A stretch of DNA of 64,000 nucleotides from Acanthochlamys bracteata (taxonomy: Eukaryota > Streptophyta > Magnoliopsida > Pandanales > Velloziaceae), in the NCBI GenBank assembly GCA_019914995.1, contig CM034138.1, forward strand, positions 4,588,001 to 4,652,000, given 5' to 3'. Each line of letters begins with the position of its first letter. Within the stretch, counting starts at the first letter, position 1. Positions 12,477 through 24,703 of the stretch are shown here, in pieces. The position numbers and the translations under genes were made by a program. The notes beneath the pieces were generated by a model, which saw nothing but the letters and a program-made list of their open reading frames with translations, had not been told where the DNA came from and ran no database searches.

Positions 12477-15141
12477 TAAAATAAAAAGTTTGTTGTTTTT
12501 TTTTCAATCTGGTTGAGTGCAAAAATGAGATCTGCTTGTGATATGCAATTCTTGGAGGTAATCTTGTAGTGGATCTTAGCGTTCTGTATATTTCTGAAGT
12601 AATGCGTAAAAAACAGTTCATTCTAACAATGGTGAAGATTGTTAGTTTAAGTTTTATTGTTGCGCTTTACGAAATATTAATTTTAGTCAATAAGATGGAT
12701 AGGATTATGTTTCACATATTAATCAATGGATAGATTAAAGTGTGGATGTTTAGTGAATGAAAGTTCATTTTTTCAGTTTTTTTCTCAAAAGATGTAGAAA
12801 TTTAGAGCAATGTGGTATAGACATATGGTGTTTCTAGTAAACCTGTTTGCTGGAGATGAGGTTTCATTGAGTGATGATTCTCCTATGTATTGGAAAGAGA
12901 AATTCTTGTTCCTATCTCTTTTGTACAACTTTAGCTTTGTATTTTGAGGAGGACAGTTTAGGAGTCCCTATGGATTTCTTTTTAGATACTAGCTAAGTTA
13001 TCTAGCTTGCAGATGCAATTCTATGATGATCATGCATGTGGAGTAATTGGTTGCTTTGCATGTGAATAAATTGTTGTATTCCATTTTTCTGACGAAAATC
13101 TAAAAAGTTTAGGTTCTACAATGATCTGATAGTTTTTTTTTTTTTTTTTTTGGTATTGAAACAGATGCTACCTAAAGTTACATAGGTTGAGATGGAATTC
13201 TATGAAATTTCTATCCCCCTTTATATTCATAGTGAAAATTTATAGGTCATCTTCTTCTACATAGAATGTACACATACGTACATGTGTAATTCATTAAGTA
13301 GAAGTATATATTTTGTGAGGTGATTCTATGAAGGTGAGACACAAAAACAACAACAACAACAACAACTAGTACCTCTGGACTTGGCTCTTTATTCTGTGTG
13401 TTCAGGCTTTTAGTTAGTTTCCTGATAACTTTACGCAACATTTCACAATTTAGGAAGAAGAAAACAATAGTCCATGGTGTGTTGCAATTGTCTGGCTCCC
13501 CATGGCACAGTAGCTTTACATGAATACAGAAAAGAATTCTATGCATGGCTATATTTGACATTTCATATTTGAGATGCAAAGTATAAAAGAAAATTGGAAT
13601 TGAGTAATGAATTGCTAGTTTGTTGCACAAGTAATTCTAAGTTGTTGCATGTATCAAATCCCGGTGCAATAACTTTTGTGATGAGATTGATGAATTTTAT
13701 TGCTGTTAAGTTTGGATTTTGGCCCCATTTAGCTGTGCTTTCTTCGAATTTTAAAAAAAAACCACATAACAGTAGATAAATCGTTTGCATACATCTGCTT
13801 AAGGGGCTGTTTGGGAGTGCTTATGAAAAATGGTTTTATGGAATGAAGAGTATTTTTAAATAAGAGAAGTTTTGACATAATTTATGTAAAAACCAAATAT
13901 ATTGTCCTCCTCGTCATCAATGTTAGCAAAACAGTTTCTTCTCATTGAAATTTCTCTTCTCAATGTTAGCAAAACTTCTCTTAGTTAAGAAGGTATTCAT
14001 TTTGTTTTTCTCTGTATGACTAGAATTTGTTAGAGTTTTTTGAGCTTTCATAGGATGTTATTGTTGAAATTCTACAATTTATTGAAATCTGAGTTGAATT
14101 TCTGCTTGTGGCATGAAATTAAAACGCTTTTGACATAAATTATGCAAGACTTTCACTAGTAATAGTTATTGATTTTCTGTAGTAATTGCATTCTTCTCTT
14201 GAAATGCCTTGAATTTCATCCACTACGGATGGATGCTCTAGCTATGTATGCATCTCTTCACTTTAGTCCATCTTTGGCCAGTCTGTCCGCTAGAAGAAAT
14301 GACATGTTTCTTTTAGTTTGCAATTTTTTATTTTTTGTACATCAAACTTAAGCTGTCAGCGATTGTTATAATCATCAGATCTACAACCGCAGGATGGTAA
14401 GGAAGTTATTTTAGTTTGTAAGTACTATAATGTGTTCTTAGCCAATTCAGGGAGTGAAAGGCTATAATAACCCACCATTTGTTGTTGCATAGCATATGGG
14501 TGTGTTGAATAAGACATAAAAGGTACTTTACAATACTAAGACATAAAGGTTTATATATTCCTTGACACCTTTGCTGCGGAATCATGTACATGTGTGATAT
14601 TTTCATGGTTTGATGCCCCTCTTTATGTGTTACAGTCTTCAAAACTGTAAAGATGACCTTGCAACATACTAGGAATGTATTAAAATCTACATCATAAAAT
14701 CCTATGCATTCAGTTTTTATGCTCCTGAAAGATTAGCATTCAGTTGTTATTGCTAGATGAACAATAAACTTGCACCGTATATTCTTCTTGCACCGTATAT
14801 TCTGCTGGGTTGGGAATATGCTGCTGCTGCAATGAACATGAGTAAGTTTCTCATACTGGGTGTTTGTTGATTTTGCTTATTCTTTGTTCAATTTAGATTA
14901 TTCAAGTTTTTCATCTCAGGATTCTTTATTCTTGAGCTTCCAAACTGTAAATGCATCTAAATCTCGGTTTTTTGGGTTTTTTTCTTCTGCTGCAGTTAAT
15001 TTGTTTGGTTATGTGCATGATGGATGTTACTTTAAGAAGGCTTCTTTTCAAAGTTTGTGACAAGTATCTAAACTTTCATGCTTTTGCATTATATAAGAGC
15101 ATTCATGTCATTAAGTGATTAATTTATCTGGTGAACTTGTG
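12477..15141 (+). other. Probable intron or non-coding stretch
   Basis: T-rich sequence with no supported exon. It contains a short (AAC)n run near 13343-13366 and, near 13803, a lone MITE end (GGGGCTGTTTGGGAGTGCTT) without a partner. It fits a long plant intron between the leader-like exon and the exon at 15142. Confidence 0.35.
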
Positions 15142-15306
15142 ATGGACACTAGTTTGGTGGATGAAGATGAAGAGTTTGGCAGGGTTAACATTGTTAAGAG
15201 AAGCAGCTCAACTTCATCTTTGACTGGTGGCTTGGATGACATAAATTTCAGTGAATCTGAAAAAATTCTCCAACTACCAGTTGGAGAGTTTGTTTCATGT
15301 AGGTAG
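15142..15306 (+). CDS. Orphan coding exon of unknown protein (partial gene or gene fragment)
   Basis: The exon opens at ATG 15142 and encodes an acidic, Ser-rich N-terminus (MDTSLVDEDEEFGRVNIV, then KRSSSTSSLTGG and FSESEKILQLPVGEFVSC). The composition and the phosphorylatable Ser cluster look like genuine protein-coding sequence. It runs into a good donor, TGTAG|GTAGCA at 15302/15303; read without splicing it stops at 15306 after 54 residues. No credible downstream exon is visible in the next several kilobases, where a solo LTR begins only 185 bp away. Either the gene continues over very long introns or this is a truncated duplicate. I do not recognise the family. Confidence 0.4.
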   Translation: MDTSLVDEDEEFGRVNIVKRSSSTSSLTGGLDDINFSESEKILQLPVGEFVSCR

Positions 15307-15490
15307 CATTTAAGTTTGATGCCTAGTAGAAATTGGATTGCATATTGTAATATCCTGATTTACATTTTGAAGTGTCTATATGGGGTAGACTGTTACTTCA
15401 TCAAGTTCGATAATATAAGTTCTTTGTAAGCTATTGTACACATCTTCATGGTTTTGTTTTTAAAGTTTTCTACGCAACAGATGTCTATAT

Positions 15491-16070
15491 TGTTAGACAT
15501 TATAGAGTCACTATATAAATTAATAATTTATTAGAATACAACAAGTTAAATGTGTATTTATATTGGAATGCCAAAGATCAAGGAAGACGAACTATCAGTA
15601 AAGAAGTTGGAAACTCAACATTCAAGGATTTTAAAGCATCTTTTGGATGATGAAAAGTCAAAGAATTTATACAATTAATGGGAAGATGAAAGGACAACCG
15701 TTTAAAAGTTCAAGAGTCTCTTTGGAACTATATATATATATATATATAAATAGATGCATTTGTTTGGAATGTAAAAAATAAGAAAGGATTTTTCTCACAT
15801 CAAGTGTGAGAGATAAAAACAAAGCATTTTAGTGAGAGTTTTCACTTAAAGTGTAATAAAAGAGTTTGTAATTGATTTGAGTTAGTGATTTTTTTAAAGG
15901 CTAGTTTGTTTTTTCTAAGAGTTTTTCTCGTTTTCTTTCACGTAAATTTTTTATCTTTGTGATTGTTTTGTTCTTATTTCAATTCTCGTATTGGCTACGC
16001 AAAATTTTTAAGTGTGTTTTATATTTTCGCTGCGTCTATCGACAACTGAACACACTTGCTATTTTCAACA
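15491..16070 (+). mobile_element. Solo LTR of an LTR retrotransposon
   Basis: It begins TGTTAGAC and ends TTCAACA, the canonical TG..CA ends within a 4-bp inverted TGTT/AACA. It is flanked on both sides by the same five bases, TATAT (15486-15490 and 16071-16075), the size of duplication made by LTR-element integrase. The 580 bp contain a TATA-rich stretch near 15733-15755 and a T-rich 3' part, as in a plant copia-type LTR. No internal region is present, so it arose by LTR-LTR recombination. The perfect duplication means the insertion is not very old. Confidence 0.85.
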
Positions 16071-16388
16071 TATATTTATTTCAAAACTTTTGTATGTGCA
16101 ACTTAAAGATGTCTAAACAAATAAATTCTTTCTTAAGAATGAAAACATTGGATTATGCGTTGCATTGCACTTAGAGCTATTGTATACAGAATCCTACAAA
16201 TACCATCGCAATTGCAATACGAGAGCCCTGAATTGATTTATTTACTCTTGAGATACGATTTTTTCATGAATCTTATATTAGTATTTATTTTTTAGAATGT
16301 ATTCTAAAAATTTCTATAGTATTTATGACTGTATTATTTGTTGACTATTAATAAGTACTTAGATGTCATATCAAAAATACAATTATAT

Positions 16389-16749
16389 TAGTGGTGGCAA
16401 ATTTCGACCTGATTTAAAAATTCGATCTAAAAAGATTGTGTTTGGATTAAGCTTTAGTTGGATTCGGATTGATTTTGTGTCGACCCAAAAATTTTAAACG
16501 GATTCGGATTGATACGAAATTGATCCGTTTAATCCGTATAACTATTTATATAATATATATTATTTAATAATTAAAAATTAATAATAAAAAATTTAAATTT
16601 AAATTTATATATATTTATATATTTTAATTTATCTTAATTTAACTAATTTTTATTTAATTTATAAATTTTATCAAAATTAATATTTTTTTAAATATATTAT
16701 AATTAATAATTTTAATTATTAAATGGGTCGACTTGAATTGCCACTCCTA
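16389..16749. mobile_element. hAT-like non-autonomous element, short version
   Basis: The ends TAGTGGTGGCAA and (inverted) AGGAGTGGCAA match the family seen at 42484 and 62550. The flanks AATTATAT and AATTAAAT match at 7 of 8 positions, fitting the 8-bp duplication of hAT transposons. The 361-bp interior shares GGATTCGGATTGAT, AATCCGTATAACTATTTATATA and the AT-rich middle with the other copies. Non-coding. Confidence 0.7.
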
Positions 16750-19200
16750 ATTAAATAATTTTTAGCATAAAGCTAATTTTTAACAAATGCTCCGCAATAA
16801 CTTAAAGCACTATAAATTAGTTTTATTTTAAAAGTTCAAAATTTTCAGCACAACGAAATAGAGACTATATAAATATCGTTCAGTTATAAGCATGATTTAG
16901 CCAAAAAGTATTCTTTTTTATTAAAAAACTCTTAATAGTGAATTCATCCATATGATTTTTTGGAAATGTAAGTTTTTCAGCAAAAGCCGCACACCCACCT
17001 TTTTCAGCAAAAGTCTCCAAGGAGCAACTTTTTAGTTAAAAATTCCAAAATTAAATCTTAGTCAAACATTCCTAATGTTATTTGGGCATCAGCCATAAAA
17101 GTTATTTTTGTTTGGACAGATAGTAAATGGGAGTAGACAAAGCCTAACTATTAGAGACACATCAACAAATCGATGCTTACATCAGACATTTTTAGACTAC
17201 ATAAGAGCGCACTTATTCTGTTCTATTGGTAATGGTCTCTAAAGAAATATATGGACGAGCTAACTATGGTGTCATTGTATATGGTGTTGGTGTTTCAAAT
17301 GGATTGGTTAGAACTTAAAAGTATGATTTTCAATATTAACTATGATGATCAATTGAGTGATTTGAGGGTGTAGTACGGTGAAGAAAATAAATGCCACTAT
17401 GCGTTGGTCTTAACAAAATAGTTGTATCCGATATTAGGTGCTTCTCGCTTTGAAACTCCTACTATAGCAGAATTAAGATGCTTATCCCCGTTGAATTTGA
17501 GATTAGTGCGACTTGTCTGGTATAGCAAGTCGATGCAAACATAATTATCAAGTTTTATTTCTTTAGCTTGAAAAGGTTACATGCATTCGAATGGGAGATG
17601 TATGCAGACGATTTGCCCACTATATATTCATATCCTATCGTATAGGATTGAGCTCTCGTAGGAGAACAACATGTGTCCATGTCATTGAGTGCAGCTCCTA
17701 AGAGCCAACTGAACTTATCTAACAGTAGTAGTGGTCCTTTGACATAATTTGAACAAATCTTTATCCACAAAATTTTTGAATGTATGAATGATTTGAGAAG
17801 ACAAATGCACTTATTAGCACGGAAACATATTTTCGATTTTTAAAAAGTTCACCGTAGGCTTATTTGTGCTAAGATACATAGACGTGAAAAATTGCAAAAG
17901 GAGGTTGAGGTAATAAGGATATTGAGAACTAAATTTTTACTGTAGTACAAACATGTGAAAGTTTTTAAGAGAATAAAAAACATAATAAGAAATAGGTATA
18001 TATATCATGTATTTAAAAATATCTTTTCCATAACTACAATCAGAGCTCCATATTGATATATTATAAAAAAGGATGGAGTATACCCGCACATAGCTATAAG
18101 CTTGTTATTAAAATGCTACTGAAAAGAGTATTATCTACTTCAAAAATAGTGCCGATCAAATTAGATTGACCATATATTGCGGTTTACTATAATAAGTAAC
18201 GTAAATAGCATTCATATACATTCTTATGATATGTGGTGTTAAAAAAAATCAAACCAAAATACTAAAACTACCTACCATCTACCCTAAAAAGATTTATTAC
18301 CTTTACTTTATTGTATAAAATAAAATTAGAATCTTTTATACTTTTCTTTTAAACAAGTCAAGCATTGTAATAGCATAATCTCAAATTAATTTCTTCTCCT
18401 CTTTCGAAGGTTCGAGATGATTTCTTAATTTATATCTTTAAAGTAAGTTTATAGTACCTCAAGTAAATCTATAATTTTGTTTACAAATACATTTTTATCG
18501 CATGAGGAATCAATTAATATCTTAACCACAATAAGCAATTTTCACATATAAGCATGTATTTTTTTTACCAAGTAATTAGATTGTGGATTAGAAATCGTAT
18601 TGCAATCATTTATCAAGATGTACAAATAATTAGGTTGTGATTGTGAGTAGAAATGGTATTGTATTCATTTATCACGATCTACTAACTCTTTTATCACTTT
18701 CATTTTTGCAAGACCCTAAAACTTCTTATTAAGATGGAGTAATTTGATCAAGCTTACGATTATCATAATTGCACTATCAAGGCAAGTTGGGCTACGTGTA
18801 GATAAGGAAAATGAAGCCCATGTGGAGCTATATTGTCAGTAATTGGAAGATATTTGAAGGTACTTATTGAAAATAAATTTTTCAAAAAATAAAAATATTT
18901 TAAAATTTTTTTTAAAATAAGTTTTATTTGTTTTATTTAAAAAAATAATAAAAATAACTAATAAGAAAATTTCACGACGTAAAATTTTTTTTTTTTTTTA
19001 AACATTTTTAAAAAATTATATAAATATTTTAGAAGCTTTATTAGAAAATATGAAATTAAAAAAAAAAAAAAAAAAAAAGGCTCTCTTATACATATCCTTA
19101 GGTCACAAATTCCAATGTCATTGTTACTACTCGTGAATAACTTAATTGCTCATTATTATAAGTTACTTCTTATGTTAGAGTAACTTCAAAATAAAAGCAA
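16750..19200. other. Non-genic stretch with decayed transposon sequence
   Basis: No intact gene. At about 17230-17530 the plus strand has a decayed coding-like run (VSKEIYGRANYGVIVYGVGV, then FETPTIAELRCLSPLNLRLV), probably a transposon relic whose family I cannot name. 18850-19090 is an AT-rich block with the central ACGTAAAATTTT motif of the MITE-like family listed in the findings. Confidence 0.4.
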
Positions 19201-19201
19201 A

Positions 19202-21481
19202 TTAATATAAGGAGGTTTGGCTTAGTTGAAAAGTTTTAACTTTTTTACAAAAGTTAACTTTCTTGACTTTTTTTAAAAAAAGTAACTGTTAATTTTTTTT
19301 TAAAAAAAAAGTATATGTTTGGATAAAATTAACTTTTTTATGAAAAAAGTTAAAAAATGTATTTGACAAAAAAATTGAAAAGCTAAAAAAAAGTGTAAAT
19401 TGTCTGAAATATCCTTGATAGTATAGTTATTTTTATATATGTAAAATTTATGTATTTTCATATATGTTATTTATTTTTTTAACTTAAAACTTTGAAAGTT
19501 TAAAAAGTACAAAATAACTGGAATACTTTTAACTATATGTTTGTAAATTTCTTAAATTTCATATATTATTTAATTTTCCTAACTTAAATATTTTTTTAAC
19601 ATAACTATAATAGCATTTAAGTTTTTATAACATCTTACTATTGGAACTAAGTGTCAGCATATTACAAGCTCATATCACCAAATACTCTACTTCAGTACTA
19701 TTTTAAAATTTATAAGTTAGTGATACAACCATTAATAAACTTTAACTTGTATAAACAGAAGTTTAGACAATTGAGCAAACTTCTTCCCCTTGTCCCAACT
19801 AACACACAACGCATAGCAAGCAAAGAAATATAATGAAGTCAACACTGCTTAAATACATAACTTGTACATGTTATAGGAAACATTTGAGAATAAATGATTT
19901 TGTCTAATAAACATGAATTAAAAACATCTCAAAATACCAACAGTACAGCTTCCAATACAAGCCAGACAAGCTACAATAACCATATCAAGTGGATAAAACA
20001 TAAAAGAAGCCCAATTCCATGCTGCATCTCCTAGTACAAAGTTCATGAGTTTCGTAGTCCAAAGCCCAAATTCCATGCTGCATCTCCTAGTCCAAAGTTC
20101 ATGAGTTTCTAGCAAAATCACACTTGGGGCTCAGTAGAAGAACAATTGTCGAATAGCTTCTCAAGCAAAAAGTAATACACTACAATGGAACCAGACATAT
20201 ATTCAACTATTATAAATGCAAAATGCCAGAAACAAGCCTAATCACATTAAGTACTTGGCAGAGGTGTGTATGGGAACCAAACATTCACATTAAGTACCGG
20301 CGTCATAAGTAGAGGCAAATTGCATCCATCAACAAGACTGACGTGCAAGCGTGAACTTTGCAAGTGAAGCTGGGGATTCAACCAGGGGACTTGTATTTTC
20401 CTATCTAGAGGAGAAGGTCTATCTGCAAACTGATTTCGAAACAATACACTCTCACTATCATAAAAACAAAATTCAATCGATTTGCAAATGAAAATGAAAA
20501 TCTAAACAAAATCATTCACCACACTACAAATCAACATTAGCTAAAGAAGCACAAAAATAACAATGACAACAAAAAAAAATGCAGGATTGACTACCGTGAT
20601 CAAATTCTAAGTATTATAAACCAAACAGGCCACTGAAATTATTCAAAATCATTACATTTTACAACAAACTTATCAAATAAATCAAACAGATAAAGAGCTT
20701 ATTGGTATATGTCGGAGATATTGATAGACACTTCCATCGACCTAGCGAAGAAGAATTGAATTGGCGAAAAAAGAAAAAATCAAAGCCCAATCATACTATA
20801 AACTCCATCATTGTACACAAATTCAGAAACACACTCCAAAATAAATAGAAAAAATTAAGAATACATTGCTTTACTTTAACAACACCAAGAAAATAATCTT
20901 ATAAGACTTCACAACAATTGAAGTAATTTATACCTGCAATTGACTGAAATCAACTATGAGAGGACAGACTGGCATCAGGAAAGTAAATACAAGAAATAAG
21001 AAATCTGGCTGACGTACGATCTTAAGTCGATTCGACGTCGAGAAAGAAAACATGAAAGATAGGATTAGAGAAGAAAATCTGAGAATGAAAAGACAAAATA
21101 TCGGTGTCGAAAAGCAATAATCGCGACAGAAAAGAGCAAATAAGATAGCAATCGTAGGATGGAGAATCGGGCGAGAGAATGCGCAGAGAAGTGAAATGAA
21201 TGAGTGGTAAGAAATAAAAAAATGAGAGCTAGATAAGATATATAAGTGTTGTACATATGTAAACTTATCAAAGATATTCTTATCATTCATATACTAGACA
21301 GAAAAGGTAGATAGAAAAATTCCGTGTAACTTTTTTGAAAAATTACTAATTGTAACTTTTTTATTTTTAATTTATAAATAATAAAATTGACTTTTAAGTT
21401 ATTCATCTAAACATCTTTCAAATATTATTTGAAGCTTTTTGTGACTTATAAGTCACAAAAAGCTTAGCCAAATAGGCTCAT
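19202..21481. mobile_element. 2.3-kb element with inverted TTTGGCT-type ends
   Basis: The left end, around GGAGGTTTGGCTTAGTTGAA, and the inverted right end, GAGCCTATTTGGCTAAGCTT, share TTTGGCT(T/A)AG(T/C)T. About 110 bp further in, both sides carry related ATGTTTGGATAA / ATGTTTAGATGA motifs. The interior holds a short minus-strand open frame (20247-20444, WLNPQLHLQSSRLHVSLVDG) and a 46-bp tandem repeat (about 20018-20110), with no recognisable transposase. A target duplication could not be fixed. It may be a non-autonomous hAT-type element with captured sequence, or two separate related MITEs. Confidence 0.5.
20018..20110. repeat. Short tandem duplication, about 46-bp unit
   Basis: CCATGCTGCATCTCCTAGT followed by a 'CAAAGTTCATGAGTTT' segment occurs twice in direct succession with few changes. 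It lies inside the 2.3-kb element. Confidence 0.7.
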
Positions 21482-21806
21482 AGAGCTGTCTTTTAAATTA
21501 CCGAATAACAAGAACCAACGGTAGCATTTACGTATCAAGTGAAGGATTCATTTAAGGGAAAGTTTCCCTTCTATTGAAATCTTTATAGCTACCAATTACG
21601 ACTGTTTCTTGAATATCATTGTTAGGTCCTCATTTGGTTAGATACACGAAAAATTATGTAATACCACCTGACAAATTTCTTTCCTCGTAGTCCTAGCCAC
21701 AACAGTTTGGTTGCAGCACAGATGAATTTAAAAAACCATTTCACTATTCGTACAAATTCATTCGCTTACGTAAAAGCAGACGATCCATGGAAGGATTGGC
21801 AACTTA

Positions 21807-24061
21807 GGGTCTGTTTGGATGAAGCTGAATGAAGAGCAACGAAAAGTAAGTGAACTGATTACTCTCCGTTTGCTTTTATTTGTCAACAATTTCATAAGAT
21901 TAATGGGGAGTAAAACTTCTCCCCCGTTAAGAGCAGGAATGATCTTACAACTGTTAATAATTTAGGTTCCCGTCTTGCCCATATTATTTTATAAAATTTA
22001 CCACACTTCTTTCTTATTTCTTCTTTTCCTTCTCGTCTTCAGCCGCCGCTGTGCTTCTGTCGCGATCCCTTCTCCCTGTAGCCACGCAGTTGTTGTTTCT
22101 CCTATGCAGATCTTCGTTGTTTCTTTCTCCGGCTTCCTTCTTCTCACCGTTGCTATCTCTGTTGCCTTCGCGTGAGCCATTCGAGTACACGCGAAGCGTT
22201 GATCCTCCTGCCGAAGTCATGGATTTACGAAATCTCAATATTCCTCTCTCAAATTCTTGAGCTCGCTCCCAAGTTCTCAATCTCCGTGAATGGCGTGAGA
22301 GCTGGTGTTGTGGCTTTTCTCCTTCATCGCAGCAATCACTCTCACTGCTTACCAGGTTTGTTTGATGAAATCCGATTCTAATCTGTAGTAGCATTTCATC
22401 TCAATCTACTTCTAATAAGTTTTGATGATTTCGTGAGCAGTAACGAGGATCGTCTATGCTTTTATTGATTACAAGTTAGATTTTTTGGATTAATCCATAT
22501 ATGTTATCTGATTTTGGAAGTAGATGAGAAATGCTAGCTTGGACTTGAAATTAGTACTTGGCAGTAATTATATTGTAGTATTAGTGCGAGATTATGGTTG
22601 AATGTTGCATAAATCAATTATCTTAGTAGTAGTATTTGATTTTCAAAAAGGTTCTCCATTATATGGTGATTAATGATTAAAAAGTCTTTGGAGACTGTTT
22701 CCTACTTCTGATGGTTTTTAAAAATTCACTGATTGTCTTTTTGTTGTTTTTATTTGTCTGAATTAGTAATTGGAATCTTCAAGTTCCTCATCTGGAGTTT
22801 TAGGATTTTGGAGCTTTGAAGTTCTAACAAAATCTGTCTGTGTGCAGTTTACCTCCATAGTCTTGTAAGTTAATTTGGTTCACTGATAATAGTTTGCATG
22901 GTTGAAAGATCACTTGAAACTTGGAGGTTTTACAGAAGCACTAGAATGTAACCGAAAGTTTAATATTTGAGCTTTCTGTTGATTTGTTCTTAGTAGTTGT
23001 TACTGATGCATCTCTAAGATTGGCTGTCATCTCTAATAACATGACTGCTCCATTTAATGCTACTGATGAGGATCTTAATCACCTTCCTACGCCAGCAACA
23101 ACTATTTGAAGACATACAAAAGTCTTAATGAGGACATTCAAAAATCGCTTGGAGCTAGCAATAACTGGTTTGAAGATAGGAAGCGAAGGATTCCAGCAAT
23201 CGCAGCAACATTGTTTAATATCTCAACTCTACCAAACACATCAACTCCCATTATTGGTCTAGATGATTTATGTTTTTGTACTTGACATGATGTAGTATGC
23301 CAACGGCTTTTTCAGGGATCATTTTTCTACTTGTAGAACGCTTTTTCTGCCATATCTTTTTGTTAAGATATGAGTAAAGAAAAATAGTGAAGCTTGAAAC
23401 TAAGTTTGGATGTATTTGTCACAGCAAGTTTATGCTCAAGCAACTCCTTTCTAAACTCTTTTTTTTGCCTAATCGTTTGTCCTAATTTGTACGCTTTTGC
23501 AGAATGAGCCTCTTGTGGTGTCGTGGTGTAATACATGTTAGCATTTTAGAAGCATATTTCAGTGCATGAAGAATTTTGTAAATGCACTTTGTAACATTCG
23601 ATACAGTGTGTCATTCAATATATCATAGTAAACTCAATGACAGTTTTTCTTAAAATACAGAATTATTTGACATATTATTTATACAAGCTGGTATAGTTAA
23701 AACAAAAGTTAATCTCTAATATGTTTTAATTCATATGAATGTATTGGCAAGTCTGAATAATATTTGCTTGGTTACTCATTTATTTCGTTTTGTCAAAGCT
23801 CGAGCTCTCATGTCTTTGCTATATTTATTTTGCTTAACAAAAAAATATGAAAGAATATTTCAATCTTTTTTTAAAAATTATTTTTACGTACTCTTAATTA
23901 TCAAATAAGAATAATTATTTACTTTTTATTAATCTTACTGATATATTCAAATAAGACAAAATTAAATTATTCTCTTATTTTCGTCTCTAATCAAATAATT
24001 TTTTTTTTTTAATTTTACTCTTATTTACTCTTATTTATTAATTTCGTATCCAAACAGACCC
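21807..24061. mobile_element. PIF/Harbinger-type element, 2255 bp, TTA target duplication
   Basis: The element begins GGGTCTGTTTGGAT and ends with its exact inverse (24048-24061), a 14-bp perfect terminal inverted repeat. TTA flanks both sides (21804-21806 and 24062-24064). Both features are diagnostic of PIF/Harbinger (Tourist-like) transposons. At 2.25 kb it is too long for a typical MITE, yet no DDE transposase or Myb-like ORF can be read. The left part (about 22000-22355) is a more GC-rich, CT-rich stretch ending at a donor-like ACCAG|GTTTG, like a first exon. A coding-like relic lies at about 22980-23280. It is probably a deleted autonomous element or one carrying foreign exons. Confidence 0.85.
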
Positions 24062-24064
24062 TTA

Positions 24065-24491
24065 TTAGCGACCCCAAACTAGGACCAGAAAAGAGCGTTG
24101 CTTCCTGTTTCTGTTGTTGTGATTTGTGAATGGGAGACAGGAGGTGACGGCTCATGGGCGCGAACTTTAAAGCAGGTGCCAGAAGTGAGCAGACGCGTGC
24201 ATGTTTCTGGTGGGGGATACACCACGTCTCTCGATAAGAACTACAATAAAAAAAGCTCTCTGCTTTCTTCTAATAATCTATTAATTATTACTTACTGATT
24301 AATTAACCAAGATTTTGATTTCGTTTCTTGTACAGTTATACTTCGTATTTTGCCAATTTCGTTCTGGAGCAACTGTATTGAGTCTATTGACATCTTCTGA
24401 CAATTACCAAATCCAGACCACCTTCCTCCTGTTAAATGGAGCCGTTAAATATTACAATGTTCAAAACGGAGACGGTCAGGGTGATGATTTA
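24065..24491. other. Unassigned sequence right of the PIF/Harbinger element
   Basis: 24065-24300 is more GC-rich than its surroundings and could be a promoter or exon relic, but no protein can be read from it. Confidence 0.3.
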
Positions 24492-24700
24492 GCTCTGTTT
24501 GACATTATTAAAAAAATAATTTTTTAATTTTTTATTATATATTTTATAAATATATAAAAAATTTATTTAAAAAATAAAAAAGTTTTTTAGAGAATAAAAT
24601 TTTTTAATTTATATTTTTAGAATTTTTTAAAAATAAAAAAATAAAATTTATTTTTCAAAAAATAAAAATATATTTTATTTTATAAGTACTTTTAAATCTC
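24492..24700. mobile_element. AT-rich MITE candidate with TTA flanks
   Basis: A 209-bp, almost pure A/T block begins GCTCTGTTTGACATTATT and is flanked by TTA at 24489-24491 and 24701-24703. The right end is only loosely complementary to the left, so the call rests on composition, the GTTTG motif and the duplication. Confidence 0.4.
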
Positions 24701-24703
24701 TTA

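Noticed and set aside
22014-22394. A 126-aa minus-strand frame in the PIF element
   Set aside because: Low-complexity Arg/Glu-rich translation is the antisense of a CT-rich stretch.
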